This document shows, in pieces, positions 1-9,461 of a stretch of 45,981 nucleotides of DNA (position 1 is the first letter of the stretch; every line of letters begins with the position of its first letter). Location: positions 1 to 45,981 of the forward strand of contig CANEHE010000018.1 in NCBI GenBank assembly GCA_947427285.1. The letters are read 5' to 3'. The translations under genes and the position numbers were made by a program. The notes below the pieces were generated by a model. The model saw nothing but the letters and a program-made list of their open reading frames with translations. It made no database searches and had not been told where the DNA came from. Origin of the DNA: an uncultured Porphyromonadaceae bacterium (lineage in GTDB: Bacteria; Bacteroidota; Bacteroidia; Bacteroidales; Muribaculaceae).

Positions 1-108
1 GCTTTTTTTAATTTTACGTTTATTGTTGTTGATCTCTGTGTTTATTCTGTTTCTTATCGTTTCCGACCGCAAAATTAATAAAAGCGAAGCGGTTTACCCC
101 CCCGGAGC
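1..108. other. Intergenic edge region, no gene seen
   Basis: No convincing coding sequence is visible. The first 60 bases are T-rich. A minus-strand -7-like box (TAATTTTG, reverse complement of 70-77) could start a transcript leaving the window to the left, but I see no matching -33 TTTG about 20 bp upstream of it, so this is weak. Confidence 0.4.
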
Positions 109-141
109 CGTTAAATGATGTTAATCCAACATCATTTAACG
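109..141. repeat. Perfect 14-bp inverted repeat (hairpin)
   Basis: CGTTAAATGATGTT (109-122) and its exact reverse complement (128-141) enclose a 5-base loop, aatcc. It lies beyond the terminator of the giant minus-strand gene. It may be a second terminator, a transcript-stabilising hairpin or a protein-binding palindrome; there is no strong U-tract on either side. Confidence 0.7.
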
Positions 142-166
142 ATTTTAACTAATTTTGATATGAAAA

Positions 167-193
167 CTCCCCGCAGAATTTATCTGCAGGGAG
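167..193 (-). terminator. Rho-independent terminator of the giant GLUG gene
   Basis: Read on the minus strand, CTCCCTGCAG pairs with CTGCGGGGAG (10 bp including one G-U) around the loop ATAAATT and is followed by TTTTC. It begins about 30 bases after the stop codon at 223-225, the expected place for the terminator of that gene. Confidence 0.8.
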
Positions 194-222
194 CACTTTG
201 TTTATTCAGATAATACGCTAAA

Positions 223-3200
223 TCAGTCGCGGACCATCATCTTTCTTGTCGTCACAGTGCCATCAGTGAAACGGGTACGTACGATATATACCTGTCCGAC
301 TTCAGGCGACACTACACGACGTCCATGAAGATCGGTATATGTGACACTTTCCACTGTCTTCAACGATACTTCATCAACTCCATCACGGTTGAAATTGTCG
401 CTTACCTTTATAGTGAACGAACGTGTACGACCATCGGGCGACACACAGAGAAGTGTGGTGGTTCCCGCTGCCAAAGGATATCCATATCCCCCCGAAAGCC
501 ACAGGTGAGGCTGCGCCCCGTCGGCAACCTTCTCCTTCCACTCACAGCCTGCAGGAGCAAGCATGGCGAAACGGTTGACTATCGCATCGTGAGTCTCGGC
601 ATTTTCATCGTCAAGCAGAAGCATCGCCGTGCTGACACCGGAAGCTGTATGATCTGAAGCAAACGATGTATTGGCCGGGTATCCTCCATGGGCCGATGCA
701 GCGAATCCTTCCAGTTCAAGTTTTGCCATACGTGAGGAAGGCAATCCGGAGCCTTCGATATGGCGGTCGTCGGCACCAGTGCATACAGATGTGTCATAAT
801 AGATCCGTCTCATATTGTGGTCGAAAGGAACAGAATCCGGTTTCACATAGAACTTCGGATCGGGTGTACCGATAGCCAACGCAGTGAAAAGAGTCTTATC
901 CGTAGGATCGAGTTTCACGACACGACCGGTATTGTAGCAGTCACTGACAGAAATATTGACATTAAGTACGCCGCCTATCACACCACCTGCCCAGACAGCC
1001 GGATTGGGGCATGATGTGTTGCCGATCCGTACCTCTCCGGCATTATGACATCTGGCGACAGAGAGTTTGCCATTGAGCGGAGAGCCGATAACACCACCGA
1101 CAGCACCATAGAGGCGCGTACCGGTATGCTTTGACTCCACAGTCACTGTGCCGATATTGAAACAGTCGAACACGCCTGTCTCAAAGTCACTCTTATCGCT
1201 ACCGGGACGACCGACGACCCCACCGGTACAATGTCCCCATGAATAGACATCACCGGCATTGAAACAGCGTTCGATGCGTCCGTTTCCGGATGCCGCCACA
1301 CCGGCACAGCAGAGATCCTTGTGTTCCTGACGGATATCACCCAGATTATAGGAATCGGTAAGAGTGGCGTACTCTTTGATCTCGCTGACCACGCCAGCTG
1401 TCGCAGAATAACGGCTCACTATCTTTCCTGTATTATAGAGTCCGGAAGAGACGTTACGTTGATCTGTAGTGGCTCCAAGTGTATGTACCACTCCGACAGC
1501 CCTGTTTTTTAAAGAAGTGATGTTGCCTGTGTTCCAGCAGTCTATCATTGGGGATTTAGGTGTATATCCCACTCCGGCACAATTATTGACAGCTATGATG
1601 TTGCCGGTATTGAAACAGCCTTTTATATAACCGTTGCCTCCTGCTGCGGAAGTGCCGAAGACTCCATATATGTTTGCGCCCCCGGAAACAGCCGTACTGA
1701 AATCGAAATCCGCAGTATTGGAACAATTTTCCAATATACCGTCCGCCCCGACATTGTAGACAACGCCATAGAGATTTGAATTTCCTATGATAGTCTTTTC
1801 ATTGACACAATCCTTGAGAGTACCGTAGCACGCATATGCAATACCGCTGGCATAACCTTTATCCTTATGGCCTACCTCTCCGAGATTCCGGCAATTATCC
1901 ACTAATGCCGAAGCATTGACAAAATAGACGATACCGGTCGAACCTGTCTGTCCTCCACCGGAGCCATTATCGGCAAATACCCGTCCCTGATTGATACAGT
2001 TACGAATCACACCTCCATCATACAGACGATAGGCAATACCGCCGACACCGGTGCTTGAATTAGTACCTACAAGACCTTTGTTGACACAGTTCTCCACAAT
2101 TCCATATACACTTCCGGCTATGCCGCCTATCTCGCTATGGCCACGGACAGTGCCGTCGATAGTAAGATTGCGTACACGTCCCATGTTGCCGACGGCACCG
2201 AACAGACCGGTACCTTTTGCCACAAACTTGTTGGGATTGTCCGGGTTCTTGGCAATACTGCTTTCGAAACCGTTGGGGTTATCATAGATAAAATTGGAAA
2301 GGGTCTTTCCATTTCCGTTGAAATCTCCCTGGAAACGGATACCGCTGTGCCCCACAATACGGATGGAGTCTCCTTCGAAATTGAGGTCACGGGTAAGAAT
2401 GAAGTGTGAGTAGGGATATTCCCAACCGGTAGTCTCAACGAAATCGGCCAACTTCTTCCAGTCAGCTTTCGAATTGATACGGTAAGGATCCGCCTCTGTA
2501 CCGGCACCGCTGAATATCACCGGGACAGAATTGAGCACATAAGTCTTGGTGAATTTTCCGGAAAGATCGGCTATTAGGGTATCTGCCAGAATAGTAGTAC
2601 CGGTAGGAACATCCACATTCAGAGTATTTCCCGAAATGGAGAATCCATTGCTGACCTTCAGTTTCCAAGAGAGTCCCTGAATCTGAGAAAGATCAACAGA
2701 TTGAAGCACATTTGTACGGATCTGGCCCGGTGCGAAATTCACGTATATCGACCGCAAGGCTACGGATGACTCCTCACGTGCGAAAGACTTAAGCACCGGA
2801 TATGAACCCGACTTGAAGTCAAAGATGTCCGTGCTGAGAGGTTCCAGAGTCTTTCCCGATGTAAGTTCACTTGTGGAACGCGAGGATGTCCCTTCTATAT
2901 CGGTACTCTGCATACCTCCGACAAGATTTATGCTTCCGTCATAGAAATTGCCGCTGATCTCTTTTGAGGAACTTCTCTGGCCTATGACAGCACCTCGCGT
3001 AACGGCGGTGCCGTAACAGTTGATCTGGCCTACACTCACACATCTGCGTACTATACCGAGACAATCATGCTGTATCCCCAACATCAGATTAGATGGATCG
3101 CGTGTAGTATAGGAAGCTGTGGTATACGCAACAATTCCTCCCACAACGGCCTGTCCTGAAATCTGACCGAGATTCACACAGTCCTCCACCATACCATAGT

Positions 3201-6200
3201 TGTCGGATGTTATACCTCCGACAGAACTGTGATCTGACTTCGCATTATATGGAGCTGTAGTTTCGGCAGAAATATCACCATCGTTCTGGCATTGCCGGAT
3301 TTCAGCACCATCATAATTGTAAGCTGCGATGCCTCCCACTACCGAGCTGCCCGTAACTACTTTCCCAGCATTATAGCAATTGCTGATCTTTCCTGAATAA
3401 TTCACTCCCACAAGGCCACCGATCTGACGGTTGTGTCCTTTAACATCAGCATAGTTCCTACAATTCTCCAGACACCCCTTATTGAAACCTATAATAGTAC
3501 CTGAAAATATGTTGAAATCAAAAGAGCAATCGTCCGCAATAGTAAGATTGCGGACACGACCGGTGGAATTGAGCTGATTGAACAGTCCGTTATATCCATT
3601 GGGGCATTCTGGATCAAAATCTCCCGAGGCTGTATAAGTAGCCATATTCAGATTAAGATTGCGTATGGCATGTCCGGCACCATCGAAATCGCCTCCGAAT
3701 CCGACAGAGAGAAGCGCGCCCGCACCGAATCCTTTGAAGACAGTGTTGCCCTTGAAGTCAATATCACTGGTCATACGGAAGAAATCTCCGGCATGAGGCT
3801 GTCTGTGTGTGGTGATAGCATTATTCAAAGTCACAAAGTCAGCCGGCGTCTTAAGCAGATAAGGAGATGTCTCCGTACCGTCGCCATCGAATATCTTTGG
3901 CACAATCTCAAGTACATAGAGTTTAAGTCCCAGACCATCCGAAGTTGTAGCTCCTACTATGGCCGAGTCATATTTGTCCTTGACAGTCACGGCACTTCCT
4001 GTAATGACAAGCGACTCAGTCTCAGTGTTGCCTATCTCTCCATCGAGCGACCAGGCAATGTCAGGCGTGCTTCCGAGAACAAACGACTGTTTGACCTTAG
4101 ACGCGGTGTGGCCCGCACGCAAGATGACCGGCACGGAAGCAAGGGCACCGGCCTGGGTAGACGCAAATGTCTTGAGAACCGGATATTTGTTTGATGATAC
4201 CTGCCACTTGTCAGAACCAAACCCGGAGGGCAGCTTACCTATGATAGCAGATGTAAGACGACCGAACTTGTCACTTTCAAACTTGTTGATCTGCTGGTCA
4301 AAGAAACAGTTGATGAAACATACGTCTTCCGGAAGATCGGGATAACCTTCTTCATGGAAAGCATATCCGTAAAGGCCCTTGCTGCCGGATTCCGAACTTG
4401 ATGTGATCTGGCCCGAAACATAACAATTGGTAAAGTAGCTCTGCTGAACCATAGATACATTATTGCCGCTGTGGCTGTAACCGATGGCAAGCTGACCGGC
4501 AAGACCACCGACATTGCTGTTCTCTCCGCTCATCATGATCGTTCCTGAGGAAAGACAATCATTGACTATCGCGCTCACGCATAGACCGAAAAGGCCACCT
4601 GCGTATGAAGAGGTAGTGGTATTGAGTCTCTTGCCCGAGATTGCGGCAGTGTTCATGCAGTTCGAGACTGTTCCGCCTGAAAGAAGCCGACCGGCAAGAC
4701 CACCTGTCGCACTCCGACCATAAGTGTCTGAAAGAGTCCCGCTGACAAGACAATCCTTCATCGTACCACGGGAGAACACACCTGCAATACCACCAAGATC
4801 ACGGGCTTTATCTGAAATAAAACCTTCCATCCTCGCAACCATTCGTACGGTACATCCTGTGATATCCGACTCCGATGCCTGCCCGGCTATGCCGGCCACA
4901 CTGCCAAGTCCCGACAGACGCCCATGAAAACTTGAAGCATTGACTTTCCCTTTAAGCAGAGCACCACAAATACCCCCTGTAAGCAGACCGGAAGTCTGGA
5001 GAATGCTGTTTTTAACCTCCACGTTGTCGACCGTACCTTCACAGCGTCCGGCCACACACCCGATCTCAGTGCCCGATCCTACAGCCATGAAATTGTCAAG
5101 TACCAGATTCTTCACCGTTCCGGTCGAACCAATATATCCGAATATTCCTATGTAGGGGAAACCTTTGCCATCAATACGAAGACCTTTTATGGTGTGTCCC
5201 TGACCATCGAAAACAGCGGCAAACTGTTCGGTGGCATTACCGACAGGCACATATTCCGTGACAGGTACAGACGAAAGATCAAGGTCTGTGGTAAGAGCAA
5301 AATATTTTCCGGCGTATGAATTGCCGGCCTCCACGCTCTGCGACAGAGCTGTGAGGTCTCTATAAGATGAGATCTGCCACGGGTCAGCAGAAGTACCGGA
5401 ACCACGGAAATCAGTAGCCTCGGGAGTCGGGAAATTGATATTGTAGTTTCCCGAGATCTTGACATCGGTCATACCCGACATCACTATTGAGGCCGTCTCC
5501 TGATCCGCCACAAAATAACCGGGAAAAGTCAGCGAACCATCGGCAGCCGGCACTATCACTATCGGATTGGTCGTATCCGGCTTTCCGTTGGCAGTATTGA
5601 TCCCATATAAATAAAACGCTCCATAGATGGAATGTAACGCTACCTGTTGGGGAGAAACCATAACTTTACCTGCAGTGGAAAGCCTGGCGGAAATAGTTGC
5701 AGTAAGACCATCGAGCAAATGATATGCCGTCACTTCGTTTGCTTCCGTCTGCTCTATAAGCATCGGATATGAAACAGGAGATTTCGACTGCATGTCCACA
5801 CCACCGACAGTTGCATTGGGGACAGCCCATTGACTGCTCTCAAAAATATTGAAAGTAACCTTGACTTTTTTAGTTGCCTCGTCGAGAGCGACCACAGCCC
5901 AACGTCCGAGGGTCACCTCACCTTTGTCGTTGATAGTACCACGGATTGTGCGGTCCTGAGGGATAGTGTATTTACCATCGGATGTCACATTTATGGCCAC
6001 GACATCAATATTGCCATACGTCTGGTTCTTCTCCAGAGTCTGCTGAGGAATAGATACTGTTCCGGCGGAAGCATTAACAGCCATTTTAACCTTGGCCGTG
6101 CTTCCGAACTCAAAAAGATTGCCAACGATGACCGTATCCGATGAAGCCGCGTAATTCTCCACCTTGACCAATGCGCCGAGTTTCGTCCCGTTATAGGTAA

Positions 6201-6603
6201 GATCCTTAGATATAAACTCACCGACAACGGCTTTACCCGGCGCACGCGTTGCCGGAGCTTTCTGCAGGGTACCTTCGGCTCCCAGAGAAAGAGAGACTCC
6301 ATCGACAATCTCGGGAGTCGATGGCTGCAGATCACTGACTTCCACAGAAATGGCAGCTGTAGCTGAAGAAGACAACGGACTAATCGCCATGGCATCATAA
6401 CCTGGCTCAAGTGTCATTTTTTCCCTAACCGTTGACGACAACGGATCCGGAATGGAAGGAGTCACTGGCGCGGATGCACGCATAGCCTCGACAAATGAGG
6501 CACGTAATCCCTCCGGACTGATTCCGGGCAGAGCCGAAGCGGCATATAATGCCGGCAACGCAACGGCTGACGCCAGAAGTGCAATCTTGGATTTATGTTT
6601 CAT
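223..6603 (-). CDS. Giant secreted GLUG-repeat surface protein (2126 aa)
   Basis: Predicted exported protein. An upstream in-frame ATG at 6723 exists, but the ATG at 6603 begins a clear signal peptide (MKHKSK, then a hydrophobic Ala/Leu stretch), so I chose it. Residues about 90-390 hold two related beta-rich segments. Three long units then follow, each opening with a G-x-GT-x-x-(D/S)P(W/Y) motif (near 401, 908 and 1369), a D-(L/I)-(D/N)-F/L 'experience of the list' strand, F-(D/N)-G-x-G-(H/K), and many GLUG-like repeats of the GG(L/I)-G-x-(I/V)-x-(N/D)C type. Ig-like linkers of about 80 residues separate the units. The C-terminus (Y-x-D-L-x-G-R-x-V, then VYIVR and MMVRD) resembles the last strands of a type A T9SS sorting domain. 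GLUG proteins are generally surface or adhesin-like beta-solenoids; the ligand is unknown. The gene is monocistronic, with its own promoter and terminator. Confidence 0.85.
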   Translation of the reverse strand: MKHKSKIALLASAVALPALYAASALPGISPEGLRASFVEAMRASAPVTPSIPDPLSSTVREKMTLEPGYDAMAISPLSSSATAAISVEVSDLQPSTPEIVDGVSLSLGAEGTLQKAPATRAPGKAVVGEFISKDLTYNGTKLGALVKVENYAASSDTVIVGNLFEFGSTAKVKMAVNASAGTVSIPQQTLEKNQTYGNIDVVAINVTSDGKYTIPQDRTIRGTINDKGEVTLGRWAVVALDEATKKVKVTFNIFESSQWAVPNATVGGVDMQSKSPVSYPMLIEQTEANEVTAYHLLDGLTATISARLSTAGKVMVSPQQVALHSIYGAFYLYGINTANGKPDTTNPIVIVPAADGSLTFPGYFVADQETASIVMSGMTDVKISGNYNINFPTPEATDFRGSGTSADPWQISSYRDLTALSQSVEAGNSYAGKYFALTTDLDLSSVPVTEYVPVGNATEQFAAVFDGQGHTIKGLRIDGKGFPYIGIFGYIGSTGTVKNLVLDNFMAVGSGTEIGCVAGRCEGTVDNVEVKNSILQTSGLLTGGICGALLKGKVNASSFHGRLSGLGSVAGIAGQASESDITGCTVRMVARMEGFISDKARDLGGIAGVFSRGTMKDCLVSGTLSDTYGRSATGGLAGRLLSGGTVSNCMNTAAISGKRLNTTTSSYAGGLFGLCVSAIVNDCLSSGTIMMSGENSNVGGLAGQLAIGYSHSGNNVSMVQQSYFTNCYVSGQITSSSESGSKGLYGYAFHEEGYPDLPEDVCFINCFFDQQINKFESDKFGRLTSAIIGKLPSGFGSDKWQVSSNKYPVLKTFASTQAGALASVPVILRAGHTASKVKQSFVLGSTPDIAWSLDGEIGNTETESLVITGSAVTVKDKYDSAIVGATTSDGLGLKLYVLEIVPKIFDGDGTETSPYLLKTPADFVTLNNAITTHRQPHAGDFFRMTSDIDFKGNTVFKGFGAGALLSVGFGGDFDGAGHAIRNLNLNMATYTASGDFDPECPNGYNGLFNQLNSTGRVRNLTIADDCSFDFNIFSGTIIGFNKGCLENCRNYADVKGHNRQIGGLVGVNYSGKISNCYNAGKVVTGSSVVGGIAAYNYDGAEIRQCQNDGDISAETTAPYNAKSDHSSVGGITSDNYGMVEDCVNLGQISGQAVVGGIVAYTTASYTTRDPSNLMLGIQHDCLGIVRRCVSVGQINCYGTAVTRGAVIGQRSSSKEISGNFYDGSINLVGGMQSTDIEGTSSRSTSELTSGKTLEPLSTDIFDFKSGSYPVLKSFAREESSVALRSIYVNFAPGQIRTNVLQSVDLSQIQGLSWKLKVSNGFSISGNTLNVDVPTGTTILADTLIADLSGKFTKTYVLNSVPVIFSGAGTEADPYRINSKADWKKLADFVETTGWEYPYSHFILTRDLNFEGDSIRIVGHSGIRFQGDFNGNGKTLSNFIYDNPNGFESSIAKNPDNPNKFVAKGTGLFGAVGNMGRVRNLTIDGTVRGHSEIGGIAGSVYGIVENCVNKGLVGTNSSTGVGGIAYRLYDGGVIRNCINQGRVFADNGSGGGQTGSTGIVYFVNASALVDNCRNLGEVGHKDKGYASGIAYACYGTLKDCVNEKTIIGNSNLYGVVYNVGADGILENCSNTADFDFSTAVSGGANIYGVFGTSAAGGNGYIKGCFNTGNIIAVNNCAGVGYTPKSPMIDCWNTGNITSLKNRAVGVVHTLGATTDQRNVSSGLYNTGKIVSRYSATAGVVSEIKEYATLTDSYNLGDIRQEHKDLCCAGVAASGNGRIERCFNAGDVYSWGHCTGGVVGRPGSDKSDFETGVFDCFNIGTVTVESKHTGTRLYGAVGGVIGSPLNGKLSVARCHNAGEVRIGNTSCPNPAVWAGGVIGGVLNVNISVSDCYNTGRVVKLDPTDKTLFTALAIGTPDPKFYVKPDSVPFDHNMRRIYYDTSVCTGADDRHIEGSGLPSSRMAKLELEGFAASAHGGYPANTSFASDHTASGVSTAMLLLDDENAETHDAIVNRFAMLAPAGCEWKEKVADGAQPHLWLSGGYGYPLAAGTTTLLCVSPDGRTRSFTIKVSDNFNRDGVDEVSLKTVESVTYTDLHGRRVVSPEVGQVYIVRTRFTDGTVTTRKMMVRD

Positions 6604-6740
6604 TGAGGTTGGTATATACTCGGACCGGCTAAACTTATGATGATTTCTGATTCCGCAAACCGGCCGATCCGTCGGTAGCGAAGTGAAATAGTGAAAAGAT
6701 GGAAAACACGAGAAATATCTCATGATATATCCTGAGATGA

Positions 6741-6769
6741 CAAAGATACAAATTTAACACGAAAAACAA
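6741..6769 (-). promoter_or_regulatory. Bacteroidota-type promoter for the giant GLUG gene
   Basis: On the minus strand TATCTTTG (6748-6741) matches TAnnTTTG, with a TTG (6769-6767) 18 bp upstream. The predicted start near 6734 gives a leader of about 130 nt to the ATG at 6603, leaving the upstream in-frame ATG at 6723 only about 11 nt from the transcript start. Confidence 0.55.
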
Positions 6770-6814
6770 TAATACCTGCCTATTTTTTTAATGTAGTTTA
6801 ACGGAACAGCCAGT

Positions 6815-7411
6815 TCATCCTCTGAATTTTTGACTAATGGCAAGAAAATTGCGGATCAGCAGGTCTCCTTCCTCTGTTATTATGCTTTCAGGATGAAACT
6901 GTACACCGTGGATAGGCAGATGCTTATGGCGTATGGACATGAGAGTGCCGTCATCGGACGCCTTAGATGTCGCTTTGATGGGGGAAGATTCGGCAGGCTC
7001 AGATATTCTCCAGCTGTGATATCTTCCTACTATGCTCCCGTTTCGCAGATCTTTTAACAACCTGTCTTCCGGATCAGTTATTTCAATGGATGAGGCATGT
7101 CCGTGGCATGGATGAGCACACTGCTCCAGCACTGCACCGAAATGCTGGGCGATCGCCTGTAATCCCAGACATATTCCGAGGGTCGGGATGTAAGGGATAC
7201 ATTCCTCGACAAACCGCATCAATGATCCCGATTCCTCAGGGAGTCCCGGTCCTGGAGAAATTACTGCAGCGTCGTAACATGCGATGTCGGAAAAAGGGAT
7301 GGAGTCCGATCCCACGACGCGTATGTCAGACAACCAGATGCCGTTGCGTACAATCAGCCCGACAGCATTATAGACGAATGAGTCGTGATTGTCAATCACC
7401 AAAATTTTCAC
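6815..7411 (-). CDS. pabA: Aminodeoxychorismate synthase glutamine amidotransferase (PabA)
   Basis: Class I glutamine amidotransferase, 198 aa, the normal length. It hydrolyses glutamine and passes ammonia to PabB to make 4-amino-4-deoxychorismate for folate synthesis in the cytoplasm. The N-terminus has the family motif IDNHDSF (residues 6-12), the oxyanion region SPGPGLP (52-58), the nucleophile Cys81 in GICLGLQA, and His173 and Glu175 in QFHPES. The family alone cannot separate PabA from TrpG, but the gene is divergent from pabB-pabC, 91 bp away, which favours PabA; a dual role with TrpE cannot be excluded. The start is GTG at 7409-7411, from which the highly conserved KILVIDNHDSF begins. 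Confidence 0.88.
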   Translation of the reverse strand: MKILVIDNHDSFVYNAVGLIVRNGIWLSDIRVVGSDSIPFSDIACYDAAVISPGPGLPEESGSLMRFVEECIPYIPTLGICLGLQAIAQHFGAVLEQCAHPCHGHASSIEITDPEDRLLKDLRNGSIVGRYHSWRISEPAESSPIKATSKASDDGTLMSIRHKHLPIHGVQFHPESIITEEGDLLIRNFLAISQKFRG

Positions 7412-7430
7412 ACTACGAAATTACGTTTTT

Positions 7431-7462
7431 TTTGGCATACGGCAAATTAATTTGTAATTTTG
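7431..7462 (+). promoter_or_regulatory. Promoter of pabB-pabC
   Basis: TTTG at 7431-7434 and TAATTTTG at 7455-7462, separated by 20 bp, fit the Bacteroidota -33/-7 consensus. The predicted start near 7469 lies about 34 nt before the pabB ATG. It occupies the short divergent space between pabA and pabB. Confidence 0.75.
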
Positions 7463-7502
7463 TGTTATTGCAGTTCTGATATGCGATGACACGGCAATCC
7501 GT

Positions 7503-8477
7503 ATGTTTTGCGAGATAGACAGTTTGATAGATCGGATGAACGAATCAGGAGGAGAGGGAATCCCGTTTCTCTTCATCGTCGACTATGAACTTAAAAGAGC
7601 TTTTTTCTCTTCTTTCCCCTTTAAAAACTGCGAAGTGAGATGGCATATAGGAGATTCCGGCAATTACCCTCCTTTGAGGCACCATCCTCCGATCTCACTT
7701 GAACCAGTAACATTCCCGTCGGAGGAGGAATATGCCGAAGCTTTTGCTGTCATCCGGAAAGGATTGTTGAGAGGAGACAGCTTTCTTGCCAATCTTACGT
7801 CGGCAACGCGAGTGGAATGTTCGGCTCTGGAAGATTTGTTCATGGCCGCGACCGCTCCTTATCGACTTCTTATACCTGACGAATTCGTATGCTTCTCTCC
7901 AGAGTCGTTCATTAAAATCTCCGACAACGGTATTATTTCCACCTATCCGATGAAAGGCACCATAAAGGCCGACATTCCCAATGCTTATGAAAATCTTCTG
8001 ACAAACTATAAAGAACTGTCGGAGCATTACACCATAGTTGATCTTCTCAGGAATGATCTCGGGATGGTCGCCTCCGATGTACATGTCGAACGTTTCCGTT
8101 ATTTTGAGAAAATAGAAACAGCAAACGGGCCTATCTACCAGACAAGTTCCCACATAAGCGGTCAGCTTCCCCCCGGCTGGCAGTCCAGACTCGGGGAAAT
8201 TGTGGTCAGAGTGCTTCCTGCCGGGTCGATATGCGGTGCCCCGAAAGCATCCACACTGAAACTGATACGCAATGCTGAAAAGTCGGAAAGAGGATGGTAC
8301 ACCGGCGTATTCGGTTTCTTTGACGGTAAAAGCCTTGACAGTGCAGTCATGATCCGATGCATTCAACGCCATTCCGACGGTTTATTTTATTTCCATAGCG
8401 GTGGAGGCATAACAGTCAACAGCGACGTTTCCGAAGAGTACTCCGAACTGCTCGATAAAGTTTATCTTACAGTCTGA
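7503..8477 (+). CDS. pabB: Aminodeoxychorismate synthase component I (PabB)
   Basis: Chorismate-binding enzyme, 324 aa, which converts chorismate and PabA-derived ammonia to 4-amino-4-deoxychorismate. It is shorter than E. coli PabB (about 450 aa), mainly through a reduced N-terminal half. Catalytic signatures are in order: PMKGT with Lys151 (in PabB this Lys replaces the Ala of TrpE's PIAGT, so this identifies PabB rather than anthranilate synthase), VDLLRNDLG (about 178-186), PAGSICGAPK near 244 and GGGITVNSD near 304. pabC starts 4 bp after its stop, so the two are almost certainly co-transcribed and translationally linked. Its own promoter lies just upstream. Confidence 0.92.
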   Translation: MFCEIDSLIDRMNESGGEGIPFLFIVDYELKRAFFSSFPFKNCEVRWHIGDSGNYPPLRHHPPISLEPVTFPSEEEYAEAFAVIRKGLLRGDSFLANLTSATRVECSALEDLFMAATAPYRLLIPDEFVCFSPESFIKISDNGIISTYPMKGTIKADIPNAYENLLTNYKELSEHYTIVDLLRNDLGMVASDVHVERFRYFEKIETANGPIYQTSSHISGQLPPGWQSRLGEIVVRVLPAGSICGAPKASTLKLIRNAEKSERGWYTGVFGFFDGKSLDSAVMIRCIQRHSDGLFYFHSGGGITVNSDVSEEYSELLDKVYLTV

Positions 8478-8481
8478 AGAT

Positions 8482-9090
8482 ATGTTTATAGAATCAGTAA
8501 GGATAAGTAAAGGACGTATGATGCTTGCACCATTTCATGAACGTCGGATGTTCGACACCTGTATGGAAGCATACGGTGAATTTCGTCTTCCTCCGCTTTC
8601 AGCAATAGATATGCCGGACTGGTGCCATGCAGGCGAAGTTAAAATGCGAATAGTCTACGGTAGAAACATCGAAAATGTTTCCTTCGTGAGATATGAACGG
8701 CGTGTGGTCGGGTCTTTGAAAGTAGTGGAAGCCGGTGCAGAGATGGATTATCATCTCAAATATGCCGACAGGTCATGCATTGAGCGTCTTTACGGGATGC
8801 GAGGGCATTGCGATGACATTCTGATAGTCAGAAATGGCCGGATATGCGATACGTCTTATACCAATGTCATTATGACAGACGGGAAACGCAGATTTGTCCC
8901 TTCGACGTGCCTTCTACCAGGGGTGATGCGTTCATGGCTCATCTCTACGGGAAAGGTAATGGTCGATGATTTCGACGTTAGCAGCCTTATGCCGGACAAC
9001 AAATGGGGATTTACACATATAATAATGATAAATGCAATGATGCCACCTGAATCAGCCATTATTATTCCCCTTGAATCAGTTATCATCTGA
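8482..9090 (+). CDS. pabC: Aminodeoxychorismate lyase-like class IV PLP enzyme (PabC)
   Basis: A 202-aa class IV aminotransferase-fold protein. It probably eliminates pyruvate from aminodeoxychorismate to give para-aminobenzoate, completing the branch begun by PabA and PabB. The probable PLP lysine is Lys93 in HLKYADR. A DILIVRNGRICDTSYTNV segment follows, matching the family's 'G-x-(I/L)-x-(E/D)-x-(S/T)-x-x-N' region, and then the LLPGVMR loop. It is shorter than E. coli PabC (269 aa), from a compact N-terminus. The start is 4 bp after pabB. The function rests largely on context, because class IV enzymes (IlvE, Dat, PabC) look alike. Confidence 0.85.
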   Translation: MFIESVRISKGRMMLAPFHERRMFDTCMEAYGEFRLPPLSAIDMPDWCHAGEVKMRIVYGRNIENVSFVRYERRVVGSLKVVEAGAEMDYHLKYADRSCIERLYGMRGHCDDILIVRNGRICDTSYTNVIMTDGKRRFVPSTCLLPGVMRSWLISTGKVMVDDFDVSSLMPDNKWGFTHIIMINAMMPPESAIIIPLESVII

Positions 9091-9122
9091 ATATTAACAT
9101 ACCCAATAGTTTGTATTGAGTA

Positions 9123-9458
9123 TTAGAATGAAGAAAAGAATTCGTCCATTTCCTTCAATGTGTGAAGTTTTATAATCTCAATGTTGTTATCATCGTAATG
9201 ACGCGGTTGTTTTCTCGCTCGTTCCACAACAGAATACATCATTTTGACGTCTCTCTCCAGATTGTCCAATTGCACAAGAGGATAATCTTCAAGCACGTTA
9301 TATAATTCATCAGCGACTGAACGTGAGATGAATATCACTTCAGAAAAGTCCAACGTGACACTCTCATTATGATTAAGCAGGTTTTCAATGTCGCGTCGAA
9401 AAAAACTTCGGGTCCTTATATCCTTACCTATATTTGTGGCAATATATATTGTATTCAT
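9123..9458 (-). CDS. STAS-like DUF4325 protein
   Basis: A 111-aa soluble protein resembling the STAS-like DUF4325 family. Visible signatures are an N-terminal beta segment (IYIATNIGKDI), a helix (SFFRRDIENLL), a hydrophobic strand ending in LDFSE (36-40), and ISRSVADEL (44-52), the position where STAS anti-anti-sigma factors carry their phosphorylatable Ser. Here Ser45 and Ser47 are candidates. It begins 3 bp after the stop of the upstream GHKL ATPase gene, so the two form one operon. Its gene is visibly more AT-rich than the folate and transporter genes beside it. By analogy with STAS/anti-sigma pairs it may be a binding partner or substrate of the ATPase; what the pair controls is unknown. 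Confidence 0.75.
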   Translation of the reverse strand: MNTIYIATNIGKDIRTRSFFRRDIENLLNHNESVTLDFSEVIFISRSVADELYNVLEDYPLVQLDNLERDVKMMYSVVERARKQPRHYDDNNIEIIKLHTLKEMDEFFSSF

Positions 9459-9461
9459 AAT

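Noticed and set aside
223..6603. Repetitive look of the first 6 kb as a CRISPR or DNA repeat array
   Set aside because: The repetition is at the protein level (GLUG motifs) with variable DNA and no regular spacers.
6604..6723. 40-residue N-terminal extension of the giant GLUG protein
   Set aside because: The longer start would put an extra segment ahead of a good signal peptide.
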